Shown: positions 25,986 through 34,462 of the stretch, in pieces
Numbering within the stretch: the first letter of the stretch is position 1
Layout of the letters: each line of letters starts with the position of its first letter
Assembly (NCBI RefSeq): GCF_010645075.1
Contig: NZ_JAADZV010000001.1
Location: 310,001 to 374,000, forward strand
Direction of reading: 5' to 3'
DNA length: 64,000 bases
DNA from: Flavobacterium limi
GTDB taxonomy: Bacteria; Bacteroidota; Bacteroidia; Flavobacteriales; Flavobacteriaceae
Position numbers and translations under genes: made by a program
Notes under the pieces: model-generated
What the model was told of the DNA's origin: nothing
The model's input: only the letters and a program-made list of their open reading frames with translations
Database searches by the model: none

Positions 25986-26645
25986 TTAAGCATTCAACAA
26001 CTCCAAAATCTTACCCACATTAACTTCACTATAATCATTAATATAAAAGTCACACGGAGGCAATTGTTCTTTAGTATGTGTACTCAAAACACCAACGACT
26101 TTCATCCCGGCATTAATTGCCGCTGACGCTCCTGAAAAAGAATCTTCAAAAACCACACAATCAGTCGGTGAAACACCCACGCGCTCTGCCGATTTTAGAT
26201 ACACTTCGGGATCTGGTTTATGGTGTTTTACGTCTTCGCTGGACATCATCGAATCCATTTTGTCTTTTATCTTTAAAGCGGTTATGATTAAATCAAGGTT
26301 CGCACGTGGGGCGGAGGTTGCAACGGCTGTTTTGAATCCACGAGATTTTAGTTCTTCTAAAAACTTCAGATAATGCGGAATTGTTTCTACTTTGTCTTTG
26401 TAGATCTCGCGAAACATAGCTTCTTTTTCGAATTCAAGTTTGGCTAATTCTTCTCCGGCAACAGGACGCTTAAAGAAATGCGTCATAATGTAACCGTTAT
26501 GTTTTCCGTACATATGTTCTTCGAATTCTTCCTGCGTATACGGAATTTGATATTTATTGAAAAAGGCTTCGAAAGCTACTACATGATGCGGATTGGTGTG
26601 GCAGATTACACCGTCCATATCAAAGATTACGCATTTTTGGCTCAT
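25986..26645 (-). CDS. HAD-superfamily phosphatase (beta-phosphoglucomutase-like)
   Basis: 219 residues with the four HAD motifs: FDMDGV with the nucleophile Asp near the N-terminus, TSAPRANLD, HHKPDPEVYLKSAE with the Lys, and VFEDSFSGASAA. A helical cap (about 20-85) places it in subfamily I, near beta-phosphoglucomutase and 2-deoxyglucose-6-phosphatase. It should act on a small phosphorylated sugar or related metabolite in the cytoplasm; the substrate is not readable. It stands alone between homopolymer T tracts. Confidence 0.88.
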   Translation of the reverse strand: MSQKCVIFDMDGVICHTNPHHVVAFEAFFNKYQIPYTQEEFEEHMYGKHNGYIMTHFFKRPVAGEELAKLEFEKEAMFREIYKDKVETIPHYLKFLEELKSRGFKTAVATSAPRANLDLIITALKIKDKMDSMMSSEDVKHHKPDPEVYLKSAERVGVSPTDCVVFEDSFSGASAAINAGMKVVGVLSTHTKEQLPPCDFYINDYSEVNVGKILELLNA

Positions 26646-26876
26646 AGTGTTTTGTTTTTTTTTTTTTTAAAGGCTGCAAGATAGGTTTTTCCACAGAGAT
26701 GCACGGAGGTTTTCACAGAGATACGCAAAGTTTTTTTCTCGCAGATTTGAAAAATTAAAGCAGATGCAGGCAGATTATTTATTTTCTAAGACCTTAAAAT
26801 TAAATCTGTTGAATCTGCGTGAAAAAATTTAAGATCATTTTGCGTCTTTATTTCTGATGAGCTAAAAATAAAAAAG
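26646..26876. repeat. Intergenic region with degenerate ACAGAGAT and GCAGATT repeats
   Basis: After a 14-T run (26655-26668) come two TCCACAGAGAT/TTCACAGAGAT units (26690 and 26711) and then inverted arms CGCAGATTT (from 26740) and AATCTGCG (ending 26819). These phrases recur between genes in Flavobacterium genomes. No open frame or RNA family is recognised. Nothing else is seen here up to the terminator of tRNA-Asp. Confidence 0.5.
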
Positions 26877-26900
26877 AAGCCTTTCCGTTAAGAAAGGCTT
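26877..26900 (-). terminator. Terminator after tRNA-Asp
   Basis: Nine-bp stem AAGCCTTTC / GAAAGGCTT with loop of six bases; on the reverse strand it is followed by a T-rich run. Confidence 0.85.
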
Positions 26901-26911
26901 TTCCAATATTG

Positions 26912-26985
26912 CGGTCTGGACGGGACTCGAACCCGCGACCCCATGCGTGACAGGCATGTATTCTAACCAACTGAACTACCAAACC
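26912..26985 (-). tRNA. tRNA-Asp (anticodon GTC)
   Basis: On the reverse strand the acceptor arms GGTTTGG / CCAGACC pair with one G-T, the D-arm is AGTTCAGTTGGTTAGAAT, the anticodon loop CTGTCAC carries GTC, and the T-arm is GCGGGTTCGAGTCCCGT. Discriminator G. CCA is not encoded. Confidence 0.97.
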
Positions 26986-27003
26986 TACTGCGTTATTGTG
27001 CTG

Positions 27004-27033
27004 CAAAAATACAATAGAACTTTGATTCTACAA
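27004..27033 (-). promoter_or_regulatory. Promoter of tRNA-Asp
   Basis: On the reverse strand TTG, a 19-base spacer and TATTTTTG match the primary-sigma consensus, 19 bases before the tRNA. Confidence 0.7.
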
Positions 27034-27240
27034 GGTTTTTTGTGTTTTTTAAACAAATAAAAAGCGTTAAAATTTTAACCGGTTGATTTCTATTGAAATA
27101 GAAAGAGGAGAAGGTAGAATTTAACAGGAATAAACAAAGCGAACTTAATATGGAAGCTGCTTTTAGCTGTTTTACTAATGAATTTACATCTTCTGTAGAA
27201 AGTTTTCTGCGGAAGCTGAAACGAAAATTATTAAAAATAA

Positions 27241-27268
27241 AAAACCCGAATATTGCTATTCGGGTTTT
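27241..27268 (-). terminator. Terminator after tRNA-Phe
   Basis: Perfect 12-bp stem AAAACCCGAATA / TATTCGGGTTTT with a TTGC loop (as written on the forward strand), directly beyond the tRNA 3' end. Confidence 0.85.
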
Positions 27269-27269
27269 G

Positions 27270-27342
27270 TGGTACCTCCAGGGATCGAACCAGGGACACA
27301 TGGATTTTCAGTCCATTGCTCTACCATCTGAGCTAAGGTACC
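27270..27342 (-). tRNA. tRNA-Phe (anticodon GAA)
   Basis: Acceptor arms GGTACCT / AGGTACC, D-arm AGCTCAGATGGTAGAGCA, anticodon loop CTGAAAA with GAA, T-arm CCTGGTTCGATCCCTGG, discriminator A. CCA is not encoded. Confidence 0.97.
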
Positions 27343-27403
27343 TTGTTTATTGATTCACTTTTGTTTCTGTTTGTGTTTGTTTCTGTGAACGTGTTTGCGG
27401 GTG

Positions 27404-27433
27404 CAAATATAGAATCATTTTTCGTTTATCCAA
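27404..27433 (-). promoter_or_regulatory. Promoter of tRNA-Phe
   Basis: On the reverse strand TTG, a 19-base spacer and TATATTTG form a near-ideal primary-sigma promoter. Confidence 0.75.
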
Positions 27434-27460
27434 AACATTTTTTTAAAAAAAATCAATTCG

Positions 27461-27468
27461 TACCTTCG
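27461..27468 (+). promoter_or_regulatory. Probable -7 element of the coaX operon
   Basis: TACCTTCG, one base from TAnnTTTG, lies 20 bases before the coaX ATG and can serve the operon that follows. Confidence 0.4.
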
Positions 27469-27487
27469 CAATGGTAAATAAACAAAT

Positions 27488-28222
27488 ATGGTTTTAACAA
27501 TTGATGTTGGCAATACCCGAATTAAAGCTGCTGTCTTTGAGGGAAGTACTATTCTTGAAAATTTTGTTTTTGAGAAAGAAGAGCTTGAAAAAGAAATTAA
27601 AAAAATTTTAAAAAAATTTCAAAATTGCTCTGATTTGGTCGTTGCATCAGTAGGGAATATCGAAAAACAGTCTTTTCTGGCTTTCGAAAAACAGCTTGCT
27701 ATTCATTTTTTGACCCACGAAGATGCTTTTCCTTTCATAAATAAATATGCTACTCCAAAAACTTTAGGGATAGACAGAATGGTTTTGGCTGCCGGAGCAA
27801 CTTTGCAGTTCCCCAAACAAAACAGATTAGTGATTGATGCCGGAACTTGTATTACCTATGATTTTATCGACGAATCTGATCAGTATTTAGGAGGAGCGAT
27901 CTCACCGGGCTTACGACTGCGTTACGAAGCATTACATAATTATACGGCCAGGCTGCCTTTGTTGTCTTTGGAAGCTCCTGAATCCTATATAGGCAATGCT
28001 ACAGCACAGTCGATACACTCTGGCGTTGTGAATGGTTTCGTCTATGAGATTGACGGTTTTATCGATGAATATCGTGCAAATTTTCCAAATTTTATAATAA
28101 TTTTAACGGGAGGTGATGCAGATTTTTTGGCTAAACGATTAAAAAATACCATATTTGCCAATTCAAATTTCTTGCTTGAGAGTTTGAACCAAACATTTCA
28201 ATATAAAATCAACAATGATTAA
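27488..28222 (+). CDS. coaX: Type III pantothenate kinase
   Basis: 244 residues. First step of coenzyme A synthesis, phosphorylating pantothenate with ATP in the cytoplasm. ASKHA-fold motifs are present: TIDVGNTRIKAAVFE at the start, GIDRMVLAAGA, VIDAGTCITYDFI and GGAISPGLRLRYEAL. It overlaps the next gene by 8 bases and heads a forward operon that otherwise concerns the envelope. Confidence 0.96.
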   Translation: MVLTIDVGNTRIKAAVFEGSTILENFVFEKEELEKEIKKILKKFQNCSDLVVASVGNIEKQSFLAFEKQLAIHFLTHEDAFPFINKYATPKTLGIDRMVLAAGATLQFPKQNRLVIDAGTCITYDFIDESDQYLGGAISPGLRLRYEALHNYTARLPLLSLEAPESYIGNATAQSIHSGVVNGFVYEIDGFIDEYRANFPNFIIILTGGDADFLAKRLKNTIFANSNFLLESLNQTFQYKINND

Positions 28223-29441
28223 AAAAATTATACTAAGCGCTTGTTTGCTTATTTCGTTCGTTTCATTAGCTCAGCAAGGTACTGCCTCTCCCTATTCTTT
28301 TTATGGAATTGGTGACGTAAGGTTTAAAGGAACCTTAGAAAACAGGTCAATGGCAGGTGTTTCGGTAGAGCAGGACAGTATACATTTGAATGTTGATAAT
28401 CCGGCAAGTTATGCCAGTCTGATGCAGACTACTTTTACTGTAGGAGGTACTTACGGAACTTCAAAAATAAAATCAGATACTGAAAAAGCAAGTACCACCA
28501 GATCAACTTTCGATTATTTGCTTTTAGGGATACCAATGGGGAAATTTGGAGCAGGATTTGGATTAATTCCGGTTTCATCGGTTGGATATAAAATCAGGAA
28601 TGATAATTCCGATGTTATGGGTGAGACAAGCACTCAATATGAAGGAGAAGGAGGTTTGAATAAGGTTTTTTTAGCATTAGCATATAAAATAAAGCCAAAC
28701 TGGAGTGTAGGAGCTGATATGCAATATAATTTCGGAAAAATTGAAACTACCAGCATAGAAGCTATTACCGGTGTTGCCAGTGCTACAAGAGAAATTAATA
28801 CTTCAACTTTATCCGGGGCTAATTTTAATATTGGTACGATGTACCAGACTAAAATCTATAAAAAAATACAATTGTTTACCAGTTTGGCCTATACATTTGG
28901 GAGTAATCTAAATTCAGACAGTGAAAGAACCATTCAGGTAGATGGTGAAGCAAGTACAATAAATGAATCGGGTACATCTACTTTAAATTTACCAAATAGA
29001 TTTACAATTGGAGCCGGAGTTGGTGAAGCAAGAAAATGGCTGGTAGGTACTACAGTTGCTTTTCAGGGTAATGGTAAGTTTGAAAATTATTATAACACAA
29101 GCGAAAATGTGCGTTATGAAAATTATGCAAAATATGCAATTGGGGGATATTACCTTCCAAATTACACATCTTTCACAAATTATTTCAGCAGGATTACCTA
29201 TAGAGCAGGTTTAAAATATGAAAAAATTGGTCTTGTTGTTAATAATGAATCCATAAAAGATATTGGGTTCTCATTAGGAGCAGGTTTTCCTATTACAGGA
29301 ACTTTATCTAATGTCAATTTTGGCATTGAATACGGTAAAAAAGGAACAGTATCTGCAAATTTAGTTCAGGAGAATTATATAAATTTTAGTCTTAGTTTCT
29401 CTTTCAATGACAAATGGTTTGTTAAGAGTAAATTCAACTAA
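28215..29441 (+). CDS. Outer-membrane beta-barrel protein
   Basis: 408 residues; signal peptide ending in SLAQ, then a sequence of alternating beta strands (SPYSFYGIGDV, FGAGFGLIPVSSVGYKI, SVGADMQYNFGKIE) ending in FSLSFSFNDKW. It resembles FadL/OmpP1-like porins but I cannot name a closer family. It overlaps coaX by 8 bases and is followed by lptC. The neighbours suggest a part in outer-membrane assembly or transport. Confidence 0.75.
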   Translation: MIKKIILSACLLISFVSLAQQGTASPYSFYGIGDVRFKGTLENRSMAGVSVEQDSIHLNVDNPASYASLMQTTFTVGGTYGTSKIKSDTEKASTTRSTFDYLLLGIPMGKFGAGFGLIPVSSVGYKIRNDNSDVMGETSTQYEGEGGLNKVFLALAYKIKPNWSVGADMQYNFGKIETTSIEAITGVASATREINTSTLSGANFNIGTMYQTKIYKKIQLFTSLAYTFGSNLNSDSERTIQVDGEASTINESGTSTLNLPNRFTIGAGVGEARKWLVGTTVAFQGNGKFENYYNTSENVRYENYAKYAIGGYYLPNYTSFTNYFSRITYRAGLKYEKIGLVVNNESIKDIGFSLGAGFPITGTLSNVNFGIEYGKKGTVSANLVQENYINFSLSFSFNDKWFVKSKFN

Positions 29442-29480
29442 TGTGTAAACATATGTTTTTATAAGCTCAATACAATTTAC

Positions 29481-29488
29481 TACATTTG
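29481..29488 (+). promoter_or_regulatory. -7 element immediately before lptC
   Basis: TACATTTG ends 4 bases before the lptC ATG. If used, the transcript would begin at or almost at the start codon, giving a leaderless message. No clear -33 TTG is seen. Confidence 0.35.
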
Positions 29489-29492
29489 GCGA

Positions 29493-30050
29493 ATGAATTT
29501 ACCAAAAAAATATAATATCCTAACCTTTGTCACAGTTCTTGCTGTGACACTGTTTTTTGGATGCGAAAGTAATTTTAAAGAAGTTCAGAAAATTAATTAT
29601 TCAGAGTTTTTTCCAGCTACGGATGCGGATACAATTAATATAAAATATACTGATTCAGGACGAATTACAGGTGTTTTGAAGAGCCGTAAAATGCTGGATT
29701 ATGCAAGTGTTGAGTTTCCTTTTACTGAATTTCCTAAAGGAATCGATGTTACATTGTATGATAAAAAGCAAAAACGCACTTTTATAGTAGCAAATTATGC
29801 AGTTTCTTATAAACAAACCGGTATAATTGATTTGCTTGGAAAAGTAAAAATCACTTCTGAAGCGGGACAGGTACTTGAAACAGAGCAATTGTACTTTGAT
29901 CAGAAAAATGAATGGTTTTACACTGAAAGAAAATTTAAGCTTACAGATGCAAAAGGAGTTTCGTATGGTCAGGGAATAGATTTTAGTAAGGATTTCAAAG
30001 TGATAAATTCACAAAGAGTAAGCGGCCAAATAGAAGCCGACGAAGATTAA
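29493..30050 (+). CDS. lptC: LptC-type LPS transport lipoprotein
   Basis: 185 residues with lipobox FFGC (acylated Cys24). The mature part fits the LptC jellyroll: SGRITGVLKSRKMLDY, GIDVTLYDKKQKR, ANYAVSYKQTGIIDL, KVKITSEAGQVLETEQLYFDQ. LptC passes lipopolysaccharide from the LptBFG transporter to LptA across the periplasm. Enterobacterial LptC is anchored by a membrane helix; a lipid anchor is usual in Bacteroidota. Other lpt genes are not in this window. Confidence 0.88.
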   Translation: MNLPKKYNILTFVTVLAVTLFFGCESNFKEVQKINYSEFFPATDADTINIKYTDSGRITGVLKSRKMLDYASVEFPFTEFPKGIDVTLYDKKQKRTFIVANYAVSYKQTGIIDLLGKVKITSEAGQVLETEQLYFDQKNEWFYTERKFKLTDAKGVSYGQGIDFSKDFKVINSQRVSGQIEADED

Positions 30051-30060
30051 AATATAAATT

Positions 30061-30255
30061 ATGGGTTACTTAAAATATACACAATACGCTTATCTTGTAA
30101 TTGCAGTCTTATTTATATATGATGCAATAACAAAAATAAATGCCGGTAATGATACTCCGTGGCTGAGTTTCCTGATTGCAGGAATGGGGATTTTTATGTT
30201 TTTTTTCAGGAGAAGATTTGCTAAAAAATTTGAAGACCGCAACAGACAAAAGTAA
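30061..30255 (+). CDS. Small two-helix membrane protein
   Basis: 64 residues with two hydrophobic segments (YLVIAVLFIYDAI and WLSFLIAGMGIFMFFF) and a basic tail (RRRFAKKFEDRNRQK) that should stay in the cytoplasm. No known family. It sits 10 bases after lptC and 3 bases before the next gene, so it is a true operon member. Confidence 0.75.
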   Translation: MGYLKYTQYAYLVIAVLFIYDAITKINAGNDTPWLSFLIAGMGIFMFFFRRRFAKKFEDRNRQK

Positions 30256-30258
30256 AAA

Positions 30259-31518
30259 ATGGAAATTGGTATTATAATACTATGTTTAATACTGTCAGCC
30301 TTTTTTTCAGGAATGGAAATAGCATTTGTTTCCTCTAATAAAATTTATCTTGAAATAGAAAAAAAACAGGATAATTTTATCTCCCGAATATTAACAAAAC
30401 TTACCGAAAAACCATCAAAATTTATTGCAGCAATGCTTATTGGTAACAATGTAGCAGTTGTTGTTTATGGTTTCTTTACGGCAGATTTGATTTTGAAATG
30501 CATTGCAAATTTTGGTTATCAGTTTTCTGATTATACCAATTTGTTTTTACTCACTTTAATCGCCACTTTTATTATTTTGATAACTGCGGAGTTTTTTCCA
30601 AAAGTTTTTTTTCAGATTTATGCCAATTCTTTAATTCGGGTTTTTGCTGTTCCGGCTTATATTTTTTACCGGTTTTTCTATTACATTTCTACTTTTTTTA
30701 TCTGGATTTCAGATTTTATCTTAAGAAAATTTTTTAAGACAGAAGGCGATCAGGTACAATTATATTTTAGCAAGATTGAACTGGGAAATTATATAACGGA
30801 ACAGATGAATGCTGTTGAAGATAATGAAGAACTAGATTCTGAGATTCAGATTTTTCAGAATGCATTAGAATTCTCGGGTTTAAAAGCACGGGATATTATG
30901 ACTCCCCGCACAGAAATTGTAGATATAGATTTATTCGATAGTGTTTCAGATCTTAAAGCGTTGTTTATAGAAACAGGTTATTCGAAAATTATCGTGAGCC
31001 AGAATTCTCTTGATGATATTGTAGGTTATGTACATTCTTTTGATTTGTTTAAAAAACCAAAAACAATAAAGTCAGTTTTAATAGCGGTTGAGTTTGTTCC
31101 TGAAACAATTTTGATAAAAGATGCTTTAAGCCTTCTTATCAAAAAAAGAAAAAATGTCGCCGTTGTTTTGGATGAATATGGAGGCACTTCAGGCATAATT
31201 ACAATTGAAGATATTGTGGAAGAGCTTTTTGGCGAAATTGAAGATGAACACGATCTGGATGAAGAATTAATCGAAGAGGAGTTAGGGCAGGGAATGTATC
31301 TTTTTTCAGCAAGATTAGAGGTCGAGTACTTAAATGAAACCTACAAATTAGAAATACCTGAAAGTGATTCCTATGGAACTTTGGGAGGATTTATAGTTGA
31401 TTATACTAAAGATATTCCACAAAAAAACGAAAAAATAAGCATTGGGAATTATCGGTTTGTGATAGAAGAATGTTCAAACAAGAAAATCGAAATAGTAAAA
31501 TTGACTGTAAAAGAATAA
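30259..31518 (+). CDS. CNNM/CBS/CorC-HlyC family membrane protein
   Basis: 419 residues: three or four N-terminal membrane helices (CNNM domain, about 1-185), then two CBS repeats (DIMTPRTEIVDID, GYVHSFDLF, KNVAVVLDEYGGTSGIITIED, VEELFGEIEDEHD) and a C-terminal CorC/HlyC domain after about residue 340. Members handle magnesium or cobalt export, or bind nucleotides through CBS pairs. The gliding protein GldE belongs to the same family, but the usual gldD neighbour is absent. It follows the small membrane protein by 3 bases. Confidence 0.88.
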   Translation: MEIGIIILCLILSAFFSGMEIAFVSSNKIYLEIEKKQDNFISRILTKLTEKPSKFIAAMLIGNNVAVVVYGFFTADLILKCIANFGYQFSDYTNLFLLTLIATFIILITAEFFPKVFFQIYANSLIRVFAVPAYIFYRFFYYISTFFIWISDFILRKFFKTEGDQVQLYFSKIELGNYITEQMNAVEDNEELDSEIQIFQNALEFSGLKARDIMTPRTEIVDIDLFDSVSDLKALFIETGYSKIIVSQNSLDDIVGYVHSFDLFKKPKTIKSVLIAVEFVPETILIKDALSLLIKKRKNVAVVLDEYGGTSGIITIEDIVEELFGEIEDEHDLDEELIEEELGQGMYLFSARLEVEYLNETYKLEIPESDSYGTLGGFIVDYTKDIPQKNEKISIGNYRFVIEECSNKKIEIVKLTVKE

Positions 31519-31626
31519 TTTTTTAAATAATTTTAAAAAAAAGTCGAAAATAAAACACTAGTTGTATTGTTATTAACCAGATAATTGTATTTTCGCAAAC
31601 TGAATATAAAATTAACGATAATAAAA

Positions 31627-33726
31627 ATGGCAGTTTTAGCAAAAATTAGACAGCGTTCCGCATTATTGATAGGAGTTATTGCACTTGCATTATTTGCATT
31701 TATAATACAGGATCTTTTTAATAGCGGTACTTTTAGTCAAAGTTCAAAAGATGTAGGAAGCATCGATGGGAAGGATATTTCATTTGAAGACTTTAGGGTT
31801 AAAGTTAGTAATGTTGAAAAAAGTGGACAAGGGATTACTTCTACTGAAGCTGCAAACAGAGTATGGGATCAGGAGGTTTCAATTGCGTTATTGTCAGCTC
31901 AATTTGACAAATTAGGATTGAGAGTTGGAGAAAAACACCTTTTGGAAGTCTTAAAAGCAGATCCTAATATTGGTAAAAATCCAATGTTTTTAAATGCTGC
32001 GGGTATGTTTGATATTACTAAATTTAAAGACTACTTTAAAGCTAATCCTGAAGCTGCTCAGTTCATTACTGAAAAAGAAAAAGATGCTACTTTAAATGCG
32101 AAATTCCAAATCTACAACACACTTGTAAAAGCAGGTCTTTACACAACTGCAAGTGAAGGAAAACTGAAATATGAAATGGAAGCTAACAAAGTGGATTTTG
32201 CCTATGCTGCCGCATTATATTCTTCTATTAAAGACAGTGAAGTGAAAATTTCTGACTCAGAGATTGTTGATTACATGAAGAAAAACGAGAAAAAATTTAA
32301 AGCAGATGCAACTCGTGAAATTCAGTATGTATTAGTAGAAGACAAACCTTCAAAAGAAGATGAAGCTGAAATTAAAGCTAAAATCACTGCTTTATTAAAC
32401 GGAAGAGTGGAGTACAATGCTAAAACTGGTAAAAATGATACATTACCTGGGTTCAGAAACGCAACAAATATTGCTGAATTTGTAAACGCAAACTCAGATG
32501 TGCCTTACGATTCAACTTATATCGCTAAAAATTCGTTACCTGCAGTTGATGCAGATAAATTATTCAGTTTAGCTCCGGGACAAATTTATGGCCCATATGT
32601 TTTTGGAAAATACTATGCTATTTCTAAATCTTTAGGATTTAAACCGGGTGTTAATGCAAAAGCAAGTCACATTTTAATTGGTTACGAAGGATCTCAGACT
32701 CCAAACCAAAAAGAAAAAAGAACAAAAGAAGAAGCTAAAGCTAAAGCTGAAGATATTTTAAAACAAGTTCAGGCTAATCCTGATAGTTTCATGATGCTGG
32801 CTTTTACAAGTTCTGATGATTCATCTGCACAGCAAGGTGGTGATTTAGGATATTTTGGTCCAAACCAAATGGTGAAGCCATTCAATGATTTTGTATTCAG
32901 TAACGGAATTGGGAAAGTTGGTTTAGTTGAAACACCTTTTGGATTTCACGTTATCAAAATTACAGATAAACAAGACGGAATTCGTTTAGCTACGATTGCT
33001 CAAAAAATTCAGCCTTCTGAAGCTACTTCTGATAAAGTATTTACATTAGCAACTAAATTTGAAATGGATGCTGCTGATAAAGATTTTAATGCTACTGCTA
33101 AACAGCTAGGATTAAAAGTTGAAGCTCCGGTAACGGCTAAAGCCATGGACGAATCATTTGGTTCATTAGGAAACCAGCGTGCTATTGTAAGATGGGCATT
33201 TGATAAAGAAACCAAAGAAGGAGATGTAAAACGTTTTGAAATCGCAAATATTGGTCACGTTATTGCGCAATACAAAAGCGAAAACAAATCTGGTTTAGTA
33301 TCAGTTACATTGGCAAGACCTTATGTAGAGCCAATCCTGAAAAACAAGAAAAAAGCAGAGATATTAAAAGCTAAAATGACAGGTTCAAATATTGAAGCTA
33401 TTGCTAAGAGTGCAGGAGTAAAAGTACAACAAGCAACAAATATTACCTTAGATAATCCTGTATTACCAGGAGGTGTTGGACAAGAACCTAAAGTTGTAGG
33501 TAATGCATTCGCATTAGCTGCTAATAAAGTGTCTGCTCCAATTGAAGGAAATACTGGTGTATATGTAGTGAAAAATATTAAAACAACTAAAGCACCGGCA
33601 TTACAAAATCATGCTGAGTATGTGTCAAAAGTAAAAGCTCAAAGTGCATCTGATGCAAGCAGAATTTTACCTGCTTTGAAAAACAATGCTAAAATTGAAG
33701 ATAACAGATTGCAGTTTAATTACTAA
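31627..33726 (+). CDS. Membrane-anchored peptidyl-prolyl isomerase (PpiD/SurA-like)
   Basis: 699 residues from the ATG at 31627; a TTG at 31585 lies in a promoter-like TATTTTCG and is rejected. One N-terminal membrane helix (LIGVIALALFAFIIQDLF) anchors it in the inner membrane. A SurA_N-like helical region follows, and a rotamase domain (about 345-460: ASHILIGYEGS, GGDLGYFGPNQMVKPF, ETPFGFHVIKI) then a second degenerate one. It should help outer-membrane proteins fold in the periplasm. It ends the operon at a strong terminator. Confidence 0.92.
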   Translation: MAVLAKIRQRSALLIGVIALALFAFIIQDLFNSGTFSQSSKDVGSIDGKDISFEDFRVKVSNVEKSGQGITSTEAANRVWDQEVSIALLSAQFDKLGLRVGEKHLLEVLKADPNIGKNPMFLNAAGMFDITKFKDYFKANPEAAQFITEKEKDATLNAKFQIYNTLVKAGLYTTASEGKLKYEMEANKVDFAYAAALYSSIKDSEVKISDSEIVDYMKKNEKKFKADATREIQYVLVEDKPSKEDEAEIKAKITALLNGRVEYNAKTGKNDTLPGFRNATNIAEFVNANSDVPYDSTYIAKNSLPAVDADKLFSLAPGQIYGPYVFGKYYAISKSLGFKPGVNAKASHILIGYEGSQTPNQKEKRTKEEAKAKAEDILKQVQANPDSFMMLAFTSSDDSSAQQGGDLGYFGPNQMVKPFNDFVFSNGIGKVGLVETPFGFHVIKITDKQDGIRLATIAQKIQPSEATSDKVFTLATKFEMDAADKDFNATAKQLGLKVEAPVTAKAMDESFGSLGNQRAIVRWAFDKETKEGDVKRFEIANIGHVIAQYKSENKSGLVSVTLARPYVEPILKNKKKAEILKAKMTGSNIEAIAKSAGVKVQQATNITLDNPVLPGGVGQEPKVVGNAFALAANKVSAPIEGNTGVYVVKNIKTTKAPALQNHAEYVSKVKAQSASDASRILPALKNNAKIEDNRLQFNY

Positions 33727-33750
33727 TTAGTAGTAATAAATAAAAATACA

Positions 33751-33786
33751 AAACCCGAAACGTTTTAAAATGTTTCGGGTTTTTCT
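33751..33786 (+). terminator. Terminator after the peptidyl-prolyl isomerase
   Basis: Eleven-bp stem AAACCCGAAAC / GTTTCGGGTTT followed by a T-run. The remaining sequence up to 34015 holds no gene that I can see. Confidence 0.85.
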
Positions 33787-34015
33787 TTGTTTAAAATAAG
33801 TTTGTAAGATTTATTGTAACAGTTAATAGCTGTTTTTTTATATGTCATATAGGGGTAATAGAAATATGATTTAAAAAATTTGTGATATTCAAATTATTGC
33901 ATTTAATTTGTCAGAATTTTTGTTTTAACAAAGTAAATTTGATTAGTAAGTGTCAAATAAAATTGTGAGAGGATGATATGTAATTGCTTTAATAATCAGG
34001 TATTTAATTTATTTT

Positions 34016-34456
34016 ATGTTTAAGTTTTTTAGAAAAAAACCTAAAGTATATTCCAAAATTGAAAATCATATTTTTGGAATCATAACTGAACTTTTAAAAG
34101 TTAGCAGCACTGACATAAATGTTGATGAATTAGGAGGTAAATACTATTTAAGTAATGAGGAGCAACATTTTAAAGTTACGATATTGAGTAACGATTATGT
34201 TATCAGACTAACGAATACCCGTGATTCTGTTGCTGAAAAATATGACAAGGTTTTTGTTGAAGATGTTTTGAAAGCTGTAAAAGAAGAAAAGCACCGAAGA
34301 ATGGAACTCGTATATGATTCTATTACGAACAGTATAGAAAAAATGGCAGAACGCTTACATAATACCCTTATCGAATCAAATGAACTGGAAAATCAAAAGG
34401 TTCGTCAGCTTGAAACAAAAATTACAAAAGAAAAAGGTAAAAAAGTAAATTATTAA
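34016..34456 (+). CDS. Hypothetical protein
   Basis: 146 residues, basic at both ends (FKFFRKKPKVYSK, KITKEKGKKVNY), with a mixed N-terminal half and a long C-terminal coiled coil (about 95-140). No signal peptide or membrane helix, and no family that I recognise. It is convergent with the GHMP kinase gene, only 6 bases apart, with no terminator between them. Confidence 0.6.
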   Translation: MFKFFRKKPKVYSKIENHIFGIITELLKVSSTDINVDELGGKYYLSNEEQHFKVTILSNDYVIRLTNTRDSVAEKYDKVFVEDVLKAVKEEKHRRMELVYDSITNSIEKMAERLHNTLIESNELENQKVRQLETKITKEKGKKVNY

Positions 34457-34462
34457 TGCGGT

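Noticed and set aside
30259-31518. Naming this gene gldE
   Set aside because: The family is the same, but gldD does not follow and the neighbourhood is coaX-lptC, so the gliding role is not supported.
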